Shown here: positions 6,113 through 11,735 of the stretch, in pieces | Position numbering within the stretch: position 1 is the stretch's first letter | Layout: each line of letters starts with the position of its first letter | From: Sulfuricurvum sp. | GTDB lineage: Bacteria > Campylobacterota > Campylobacteria > Campylobacterales > Sulfurimonadaceae | NCBI GenBank assembly: GCA_022729835.1 | Contig: DZBC01000034.1 | Location: forward strand, 1-12,628 | Length of the DNA stretch: 12,628 nt | Direction: 5' to 3' | Program-made: the position numbers and the translations under genes | Notes under the pieces: generated by a model | Databases searched by the model: none | Told to the model about the DNA's origin: nothing | The model's input: only the letters and a program-made list of their open reading frames with translations

Positions 6113-6433
6113 ATGAGAATCGATATGGAAGCGATCGAAAACAGACGTCTCGCGGGCAATCACCTCAGTGAAATTCCCGCTGCGGCGCTGGGTATCCGCA
6201 AGCAGGTGCGCATCTACCATGGCGTCGAAGCCAATGGCATCAGCACGGTGATGGTGGTGCTTTCTCAAAAGAGCCGCATTGTGCTCAAAGATGTCAAAAC
6301 GCTCGAATCCATCGCCAACGCCGCCTCTTTTTATATTCAGCGGCCGCTGATTTACAAGATGTTGCTGTGTGAAGCGCCGATCTGCTCCAAAGCGCGCAGT
6401 GCGCTGGAGTCTCTGGGCTGGGGGGTCGCGTAG
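6113..6433 (+). CDS. Small protein of unknown function upstream of coaX
   Basis: I do not recognise this 106-residue protein. It has no signal peptide or membrane segment, so it is probably cytoplasmic. Visible elements are an acidic/basic N-terminus (MRIDMEAIENRRLAGNHLSE), alternating strands around VRIYHGVEANGISTVMVVLS, a DVKTLESIANAAS helix, and a cysteine pair in LLCEAPICSKARSALESLGW near the C-terminus, which could bind a metal or be incidental. The start is the ATG at 6113, with AAAGGAG (6099-6105) seven bases upstream; the ATG at 6095 would precede that site. Its stop overlaps the coaX GTG by one base (TAGTG), so it is translated with coaX. The ribosome binding site and coupling make it a real gene. 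Its role may relate to CoA or histidine synthesis only by association. Confidence 0.8.
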   Translation: MRIDMEAIENRRLAGNHLSEIPAAALGIRKQVRIYHGVEANGISTVMVVLSQKSRIVLKDVKTLESIANAASFYIQRPLIYKMLLCEAPICSKARSALESLGWGVA

Positions 6434-7047
6434 TGTTGCTGTGCGACGTGGGCAATACGTCGTATCACTTTTTCGATGGCGCGCGCGACTTTCGCGAGTG
6501 CGCGGCGTCGTTTGATCCGGCGCAGATACAAGAGCGGGTCTTTTATATCAACGTCAATCCGAAGCTTGAAGCGCTTTTGGCGGCTTTTGGGTGGGTTGAT
6601 CTGGGCTTACATGTAAGCAAAAAAGGGTACTACGAGACGATAGGTATCGATCGTCTGGTGGCCTGCGAAGCGACGCAAGACGGACTGATTGTGGATGTCG
6701 GCAGTGCGATTACAGTGGATAAGATGGAGGCAGGTCGCTACCAAGGCGGCTTCATCTATCCGGGGATCGAAGCGATGCGCCGCGCCTATGCGCAGCTCTC
6801 AAGCCGCCTTGACTACGCTTTTAACTTTGACATCGATTTGGATAAAATGGCATTCAATTCCCAAGATGCCGTAAGCTATGGATTTTTGGCGCCTCTGTGC
6901 GCCGAAGTGGCACGCCACGATGCACGCGTGATCCTGACCGGCGGAGATGCACATCGCTTGCTGCCGTACTTCAAAACGGCGCAGCACGATCCGCTGCTCA
7001 TCTTCAAAGGGATGCAAAAAATCATCAATGAGGCTGCTTTATGTTGA
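6433..7047 (+). CDS. coaX: Type III pantothenate kinase
   Basis: CoaX phosphorylates pantothenate with ATP, the first committed step of coenzyme A synthesis; this class is not feedback-inhibited by CoA and often needs a monovalent cation. The ASKHA-fold motifs are present: DVGNT (5-9) for phosphate binding, GIDR (71-74), DVGSAITVD (88-96) and YQGGFIYPG (103-111), with a late ILTGGDA loop for nucleotide binding. At 204 residues it is shorter than the usual 250 or so, as is normal for epsilonproteobacterial versions. The GTG start overlaps the preceding stop by one base, and its own stop overlaps the hisG start by seven bases, so the three genes are translationally linked. One palindrome copy lies at 6607, encoding LHV. 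Confidence 0.93.
   Translation: MLLCDVGNTSYHFFDGARDFRECAASFDPAQIQERVFYINVNPKLEALLAAFGWVDLGLHVSKKGYYETIGIDRLVACEATQDGLIVDVGSAITVDKMEAGRYQGGFIYPGIEAMRRAYAQLSSRLDYAFNFDIDLDKMAFNSQDAVSYGFLAPLCAEVARHDARVILTGGDAHRLLPYFKTAQHDPLLIFKGMQKIINEAALC
6607..6616. repeat. TTACATGTAA palindrome, copy 6 (exact)
   Basis: Exact copy in coaX, flanked C and G so that the palindrome extends to CTTACATGTAAG. It reads Leu-His-Val in frame. Confidence 0.9.
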
Positions 7048-7667
7048 CTGTCGCACTACCAAAGGGGCGGATTGCCGAAGATACGCTCGCCATTTTCACC
7101 CAGATTTTCGGGGAGCGTTTCGTCTTTGACGACCGAAAACTGATTCTTGAAACCCCCAATTTCAAATTTCTTCTGGTGCGCAATCAAGACGTCGCGACCT
7201 ACGTCTACCATCAAGCCGCCGATATCGGGGTGGTGGGTTTAGATACCATCGAAGAGCAGGGGCTTGATGTGATCCGCCTGCTCAACCTCCAGCGCGGCCG
7301 CTGCAAAATCGCCATCGGGATGCGTAAAGGCGAAAAGCTCGATCTCTCCAAACCCGAGATCAAAGTAGCCACCAAGATGGTCAACATCACCAAGCGCTAC
7401 TTCGCCGAGCGCGCCGTAGCGGCGGATGTGATCAAGCTTTATGGCTCCATCGAACTGGCACCGCTTGTGGGGCTGGCGGATATGATCGTCGATATCGTCG
7501 AGACCGGAGCGACCATGAAGCAAAACGGTTTGGAAGTGGTCGAGGAGATCATGGAGTCCACCACCTACCTCATCGCCAACAAAAACAGCTTTTTCGAGAA
7601 GAAGCACGAAGTGCTTTCGATTTATGAGAAGATCAATGCCATCATCAAGGCAGAAGGCAAACACTAA
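7041..7667 (+). CDS. hisG: ATP phosphoribosyltransferase, short form (HisG_S)
   Basis: HisG joins ATP and PRPP to give phosphoribosyl-ATP, the first step of histidine synthesis. The 208 residues match the short form, which lacks the C-terminal allosteric domain and works as a hetero-octamer with HisZ, a paralogue of histidyl-tRNA synthetase. Motifs include the N-terminal ALPKGRI (5-11), DIGVVGLDTIEE in the middle and the PRPP-binding loop DIVETGATMKQNGL. The ATG at 7041 lies inside the last codons of coaX. hisZ is not in the window and must lie elsewhere if this enzyme is regulated in the usual way. No other his gene is adjacent. Confidence 0.95.
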   Translation: MLTVALPKGRIAEDTLAIFTQIFGERFVFDDRKLILETPNFKFLLVRNQDVATYVYHQAADIGVVGLDTIEEQGLDVIRLLNLQRGRCKIAIGMRKGEKLDLSKPEIKVATKMVNITKRYFAERAVAADVIKLYGSIELAPLVGLADMIVDIVETGATMKQNGLEVVEEIMESTTYLIANKNSFFEKKHEVLSIYEKINAIIKAEGKH

Positions 7668-7676
7668 AGGAAGGGC

Positions 7677-8708
7677 ATGAAATTTTGGCTCTGTTGCTGC
7701 TTGCTTTTTAGTCTGCTCGGCGCACAGCAGTCGCAAGAGTCAAGCAATACCCTTGGGCGCGGGATCGATTCACTGCATGAGTATCTCTCACGCAAAATCA
7801 GAGTTTTTTCCAGTAATGTTGATGGCGAGCTGGCCTCTTGGGCGGGTGCAGATCATGAGCGCAACGCCTCAGCTGGCATGTCGGATTACTTCAGCAGTTT
7901 TTTTCGAGACGAAACATTTTTCAATAGCTACAACCGAAGCTATTTTCGTCTGCGCAGTGGTTTGGATTGGAGAAATCGAGAAGTTGATCGATGGATCACA
8001 CAGATTAACTTCAATTTAAATTTGCCCTACACCCAGGACGCCCTTGATCTGATTATCGGCGAGGAGATCGAAGATGATCTCGACGACAAGCGACACAATC
8101 CAAAGGCTGCCGATCCGAGTGTTGGGGTGCGCTTGCGTCTTCCGCGATTTTTTGATGCTTTGGAGACGAACTTTGTGGTGGGGGTGCGCGGCATCGATGT
8201 ATTTGCACGAGGGTATATGCGCTATATTATCAATCTTGGCGATTGGCGCATCTATCCGGCGCAGACGGTGGAGCAGGGTTTTATAGAGACGATGACGCGC
8301 GGGCGTCTTTTTGAAGAGACGCGCTTTTTTTTCGACCGTCGTGTCTCCAAAGCAGAGATGGTGCGTTTTTTGTTGCGGCGCAGTAGCGATACGGATCGCC
8401 ATGGGCAGCTCTACGCCGGTTCAATCTCTTATTTTAACAGCTTTGGACGACACAGTGCGGGTGTGCAGACCTATATCTCACTCTCTGGCGATACCCATTA
8501 TTTCATCAATCATCCCACTTATGTGCCTAAAGGTCACGAACATACGGGGATTGATACCTATCGCACCGGTGTGATCTGGAAGGCGCAACTCTGGCGCTCA
8601 TGGCTCTTTTATGAGATTGAACCAGCCGTTGAGTGGGATCGTGTTTATCACTACGGAGTGCAGTATCTCTTTTTGGCCAATTTGGAGTTTTGGTTTGGCA
8701 CCTATTAG
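7677..8708 (+). CDS. Predicted outer-membrane beta-barrel protein, unknown function
   Basis: This 343-residue protein has a cleavable signal peptide (MKFWLCCCLLFSLLGA, likely cleaved after about residue 16) with no lipobox. The mature protein has many short strands of alternating polar and aromatic residues, such as YFRLRSGLDWRN, WITQINFNLNLPY, AGVQTYISLSG, TYRTGVIWKAQLWRSWLFYE and YLFLANLEFWFGTY. It ends in an aromatic residue, the classical signal for BAM-dependent insertion of outer-membrane barrels. No plug, TonB box or enzyme motif is visible. The start ATG is five bases after AAGGA (7667-7671), nine bases after the hisG stop, so it is probably the last gene of the coaX-hisG operon. Its stop overlaps that of the convergent ferritin-like gene. 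Barrel topology is a confident inference, the substrate is not known. Confidence 0.8.
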   Translation: MKFWLCCCLLFSLLGAQQSQESSNTLGRGIDSLHEYLSRKIRVFSSNVDGELASWAGADHERNASAGMSDYFSSFFRDETFFNSYNRSYFRLRSGLDWRNREVDRWITQINFNLNLPYTQDALDLIIGEEIEDDLDDKRHNPKAADPSVGVRLRLPRFFDALETNFVVGVRGIDVFARGYMRYIINLGDWRIYPAQTVEQGFIETMTRGRLFEETRFFFDRRVSKAEMVRFLLRRSSDTDRHGQLYAGSISYFNSFGRHSAGVQTYISLSGDTHYFINHPTYVPKGHEHTGIDTYRTGVIWKAQLWRSWLFYEIEPAVEWDRVYHYGVQYLFLANLEFWFGTY

Positions 8709-9505
8709 AGTAGCCGCTTCATCAATTCGATATGGTATGCCTCCTGCGCATTGATGCAATCAAAAAAAGCGCTGAGCTCAGGGTCCTTTACCGCGTCGGC
8801 GAGTGCACGGCACTCCTCTTTGGCAACGTGTTCTTCGTCGATACCCTTGAGAATAAACGTATGCATATCCCCAACTTTGTAGCTGAGTTCATGGACTTCT
8901 CTGGGCAGGGATAAAATACCCATTAGTGACATCATGTTTCCAAATGCCTGAAGGTGGTAGTACGATTCGTCGATCAGATCGGTAAAGACTTCATAATGGG
9001 CGATTGAGTCGGTGTAGGTTTGCATGTAAAAGTAGGTCAAGATCAGCTCATACTCTTTGTAGGACTCTTCAAACAAAAAGCGGATCAGTGCGTCGCGCTG
9101 AGGGCGTTCGAGTATTTTGTCGGGATAATGCATGTGGCGCTCAAATGCGGTAATGGGATGTTTGTGTTTGGTATGCTCACAACGTTCGCGAAGCACTTGG
9201 CGCATATAGTGTTCGTCGCTTTGGATGCGCTCACTCAGCGCTGCATCATCAATCTCTCGGGTTTGAAGGAGCGCTTGAGTGCTGTCGTAAAGAGAGTGGG
9301 TGTCACCTTGGACGATGGGAATTGCGTCATGTCGGAAATGGAAGTAGCGATTGTGGTTTTTATAGTGCCTTGCGATCCATTTGAGATGGCGAAACGATAT
9401 TTTGGCGAACTCGTATAGTTCCGATTTGAGCATCGCATCGGGCGTAGCAAAGGAGCCAAAGAGCAGGCTGAGCCACTGTTCGTGTTTGTACTGGAAGAGA
9501 TCCAT
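8705..9505 (-). CDS. Ferritin-like helical protein, possible di-iron
   Basis: The 266-residue protein is almost entirely helical and carries the spaced carboxylate and histidine residues of ferritin-like four-helix bundles. In the C-terminal half these are EESYKEYE (146-153), DLIDESYYH (176-184), IDEEHVAKEE (222-231) and NAQEAYHIE (252-260), the last giving an ExxH pair. The N-terminal half shows a less regular set (ELYEFAKISFRHLKW, SDEHYMRQ). It might store or sense iron, or use a di-iron centre against oxygen or peroxide; which of these is not visible. The ATG lies two bases after the stop of the NifU-like gene, with AAGGA seven bases upstream, so the two are co-transcribed. A purely structural ferritin-like protein without metal is the alternative. 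Confidence 0.65.
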   Translation of the reverse strand: MDLFQYKHEQWLSLLFGSFATPDAMLKSELYEFAKISFRHLKWIARHYKNHNRYFHFRHDAIPIVQGDTHSLYDSTQALLQTREIDDAALSERIQSDEHYMRQVLRERCEHTKHKHPITAFERHMHYPDKILERPQRDALIRFLFEESYKEYELILTYFYMQTYTDSIAHYEVFTDLIDESYYHLQAFGNMMSLMGILSLPREVHELSYKVGDMHTFILKGIDEEHVAKEECRALADAVKDPELSAFFDCINAQEAYHIELMKRLL

Positions 9506-9507
9506 GT

Positions 9508-9945
9508 TTATTCCTTAGGTAAAGTACAGCTTTGGCTGATTGCATTTTTTTGCATCGGGTTAGCATCACCTTGGGCGCGTGCATCGGCGTTTTGCTGTGC
9601 GGCTTCAAAGGCACACAGCACCATTTCGGCGCAGGCTTGTTGCGACGCATTCGCCTCTTTCATCTGCGCGCGCATCAGCTCCAGTGCGCGGTGTGCGTTT
9701 GGCAGAGTGTCGCCCTTGATCATCTCCGTAAACATCGAACCCAGCACGACGGTGTCCTGACAGCCGTTGGTGGCGAAGCCAATATTCTCAATACGCGCAT
9801 CGGTTACATGTAAGTAGATGATCACAAACTCGTTCGTTTTGGCGTCATACCCCATACCCACGCCGTTGTGGGGGTCGATTTGCCCATAATTCTTGGGGTG
9901 CATCAAGTGCTCTAATATCTCTTGGCTCAATTCTTCATTCATCAT
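9508..9945 (-). CDS. Variant NifU/IscU-like iron-sulfur scaffold protein
   Basis: The 145-residue protein matches the N-terminal domain of NifU/IscU, the scaffold on which Fe-S clusters are built. It begins with LEHLMHPKNYGQID (11-24), then the strand VIIYLHVTDARIENIGFATN. Of the three cluster-binding cysteines of IscU, the second (Cys62, NGCQDTVV) and the third (Cys105, with Cys111 nearby: QQACAEMVLCAF) are kept, but the first, normally in a CGD motif, is replaced by DAKTNE (34-39) and the Asp is lost too. The C-terminal ~30 residues are low-complexity and end in a further Cys140. It is the first gene of an operon with a ferritin-like protein. It may carry a cluster differently, or be a delivery or regulatory paralogue. 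A full scaffold gene is expected elsewhere. Confidence 0.8.
   Translation of the reverse strand: MMNEELSQEILEHLMHPKNYGQIDPHNGVGMGYDAKTNEFVIIYLHVTDARIENIGFATNGCQDTVVLGSMFTEMIKGDTLPNAHRALELMRAQMKEANASQQACAEMVLCAFEAAQQNADARAQGDANPMQKNAISQSCTLPKE
9804..9813. repeat. TTACATGTAA palindrome, copy 7 (exact)
   Basis: Exact copy, flanked G and G, inside the NifU-like gene. On the coding (minus) strand it again reads Leu-His-Val. Confidence 0.9.
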
Positions 9946-9951
9946 GGCTGG

Positions 9952-9960
9952 ATTCTAGCA
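9952..9960 (-). promoter_or_regulatory. Extended -10 promoter for the NifU-like operon
   Basis: On the minus strand TGCTAGAAT forms an extended -10 (TGn then TAGAAT). Only six bases (CCAGCC) separate it from the ATG at 9945, so transcription from it would start at or within a base or two of the start codon, giving a leaderless mRNA. No ribosome binding site precedes this ATG, which fits. Confidence 0.45.
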
Positions 9961-9974
9961 TAAGCTTCATGAAG

Positions 9975-9980
9975 TATAAT
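9975..9980 (+). promoter_or_regulatory. -10 promoter element for the YgiQ gene
   Basis: A perfect TATAAT, with no obvious -35, lies six bases (CGCCGC) before the ATG at 9987. The transcript would begin at about the start codon. This mirrors the arrangement on the other strand. It argues for 9987 rather than the in-frame ATG at 9969 as the start of translation. Confidence 0.5.
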
Positions 9981-9986
9981 CGCCGC

Positions 9987-11732
9987 ATGAATTCAAATCG
10001 ACCGATTACCCCCCAGAATTTCCTCCCCACCACCCGCGCCGAAATGGACGCTCTAGGTTGGGATGCGTGCGACGTGATTCTGATTAGCGGCGACGCCTAC
10101 ATCGATTCGCCCTTTATCGGGGTGGCGGTGGTGGGGCGGCTGCTTGAAGCGATGGGATACCGCGTGGGCATTATCGGACAGCCTGATGTGGATTCGGATG
10201 CCGACATCACACGCTTTGGGGAGCCGAGACTCTGGTGGGGGGTGAGCGGAGGTAGCGTCGATTCGATGGTGAGCAACTACACCGCCACCAAGAAGTTTCG
10301 CAACTCCGATGACTACACCCCCGGCGGCAAAAACACCAAGCGGCCTGACCGCGCGGTGCTCGTCTACTGCAACCTAATTCGCCGCTACTTCAAGGAGACG
10401 GCCCCCATCGTCATTGGCGGCATTGAAGCGAGTTTGCGCCGCGTCACCCACTATGACTACTGGAGCAACAAGCTACGAAAGCCCATTCTCTTTGATGCCA
10501 AGGCGGACATTCTTATCTACGGCATGGGCGAGACGGCGCTTCGTGAAGTGACGCAGGCGCTAGAACATGGCAGTGAGTGGCGCGACGTGCGCGGGGTCTG
10601 CTATATCGCCAAAGAACCCAAGGAGGGCTACATCGCGCTGCCTTCGCACGCCGAGTGTCTGCGTGATAAAGAGCGCTATATCGACCTGTTTCAATATTTT
10701 TACGACCACAACGACCCCATCAGCGCCAAAGGGCTTTGTGAAGAGGTAGACGGACGCTTTTTGATCCAAAATCCGCCGTGTGATTACCTCAGTGAACCCG
10801 AGATGGACGCCGTTTCGGCGCTTCCCTTTACGCGCGAGCTGCACCCCTTTCACGCCGCACAGGGAAAGGTGCGCTGCTTAGAGACGATCAAATTTTCGAT
10901 CATGAGTCATCAGGGGTGTTGGGGGGAGTGCAACTTCTGCGCCATCGGGGTGCATCAGGGGCGCACCATCCGCACCCGTAGCGAAGAGAGCATTGTTGCG
11001 GAGGCGGAGCTGTTCACGCAATATAAAGATTTTAAAGGAATCATCTCCGACGTGGGCGGCCCCACGGCCAATATGTACGGCTACGAGTGTGCCAAAAAGC
11101 TCAAAGCGGGCACCTGCGATCATCAGCGCTGCGTGGATGACACCCATCTGTGCAAAAGCATGAAAGTCAACCACTCGCGTGCCATTGAGATGCTGCGGCG
11201 CGTGCGCGCGGTAAAGGGAGTCAAAAAGGCTTTTGTGGCTTCGGGCGTGCGCTATGATCTCATCACCGCCGATAAGCAGCACGGTTACATGTACCTCAAA
11301 GAGCTGGTCAAACACCACATCAGCGGTCAGATGAAGGTCGCCCCCGAGCACACCTCGCCGCATGTGCTGCATCTGATGAACAAACCCGGCAAACAGACCC
11401 TCGTTGATTTTAAAAAGCTCTACGATCAGCTCAACCGCGAAGAGGGCAAAAAGCAGTTTCTCACCTACTACCTGATCGCCGCGCACCCCGGATGCACCGA
11501 GCGCGATATGCATGAGCTTAAGTGCTTTACCTCTGAAGAGCTGGGGATGAACCCTGAACAGGCCCAAGTCTTCACCCCCACGCCCGGCACATGGTCGGCG
11601 GTGATGTACTACACCGAACTCGATCCCGCGACACGCCAAAAGATATTTGTTGAAAAAGATACAGTGCGCAAAGAGAAGCAAAAAGCGATTGTGGTCGCCA
11701 AAGAGGAGATTCGGCACGGCTTTGATTCGTAG
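9987..11732 (+). CDS. ygiQ: YgiQ-family radical SAM protein
   Basis: YgiQ is a widespread, still uncharacterised radical S-adenosylmethionine protein. This copy has the family's N-terminal domain with FLPTTRAEMDALGWDACDVI and a vitamin B12-binding-like fold (SGDAYIDSPFIGVAVVGRLL), and the central 4Fe-4S motif CWGECNFC with Cys311, Cys315 and Cys318 (CxxxCxxC rather than the usual CxxxCxxC-with-aromatic variants, and fully intact). Further family marks are IGGIEASLRR, GCWGECNFCAIGVHQGR and the late KVAPEHTS and FTPTPGTWS segments. A second group of cysteines, GTCDHQRC and HLCKS, may bind another metal. At 581 residues it is typical for the shorter family members. ATG 9987 is chosen because TATAAT ends six bases before it; starting at 9969 would add six residues inside the promoter. 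It is monocistronic and converges on the HD-GYP gene three bases away. Confidence 0.93.
   Translation: MNSNRPITPQNFLPTTRAEMDALGWDACDVILISGDAYIDSPFIGVAVVGRLLEAMGYRVGIIGQPDVDSDADITRFGEPRLWWGVSGGSVDSMVSNYTATKKFRNSDDYTPGGKNTKRPDRAVLVYCNLIRRYFKETAPIVIGGIEASLRRVTHYDYWSNKLRKPILFDAKADILIYGMGETALREVTQALEHGSEWRDVRGVCYIAKEPKEGYIALPSHAECLRDKERYIDLFQYFYDHNDPISAKGLCEEVDGRFLIQNPPCDYLSEPEMDAVSALPFTRELHPFHAAQGKVRCLETIKFSIMSHQGCWGECNFCAIGVHQGRTIRTRSEESIVAEAELFTQYKDFKGIISDVGGPTANMYGYECAKKLKAGTCDHQRCVDDTHLCKSMKVNHSRAIEMLRRVRAVKGVKKAFVASGVRYDLITADKQHGYMYLKELVKHHISGQMKVAPEHTSPHVLHLMNKPGKQTLVDFKKLYDQLNREEGKKQFLTYYLIAAHPGCTERDMHELKCFTSEELGMNPEQAQVFTPTPGTWSAVMYYTELDPATRQKIFVEKDTVRKEKQKAIVVAKEEIRHGFDS
11285..11294. 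repeat. TTACATGTAA palindrome, copy 8 (9 of 10)
   Basis: Reads TTACATGTAC inside the YgiQ gene, where it encodes Tyr-Met-Tyr. In this frame the exact palindrome would end in a TAA stop codon, which explains the changed last base. Confidence 0.8.
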
Positions 11733-11735
11733 CGG

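Noticed and set aside
5899..6171. Plus-strand frame of 90 codons before the 6113 gene
   Set aside because: It runs antisense through the start, ribosome binding site and promoter of the minus-strand remnant, and then out of frame into the 6113 gene.
7239..7736. Minus-strand open frame of 165 codons across hisG
   Set aside because: Antisense to hisG, rich in DDIDDHI-type runs caused by the complementary codons, with no recognisable domain.
9020..9029. Ninth palindrome copy, TTGCATGTAA
   Set aside because: The mismatch falls inside the TTACATGTA core kept by all eight listed copies, so it is likely a chance near-match.
1001..11294. TTACATGTAA copies as an operator of a single transcription factor or a CRISPR-like array
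   Set aside because: Half the copies are inside coding regions far from promoters, and spacing is irregular (22 to about 3200 bases), so neither a regulon operator nor a repeat-spacer array fits.
10878..11717. Long minus-strand open frame (279 codons) inside the YgiQ gene
   Set aside because: It is antisense to an unmistakable radical SAM gene, has a histidine- and glycine-rich composition typical of reverse-strand shadows, and shows no ribosome binding site or family motif.
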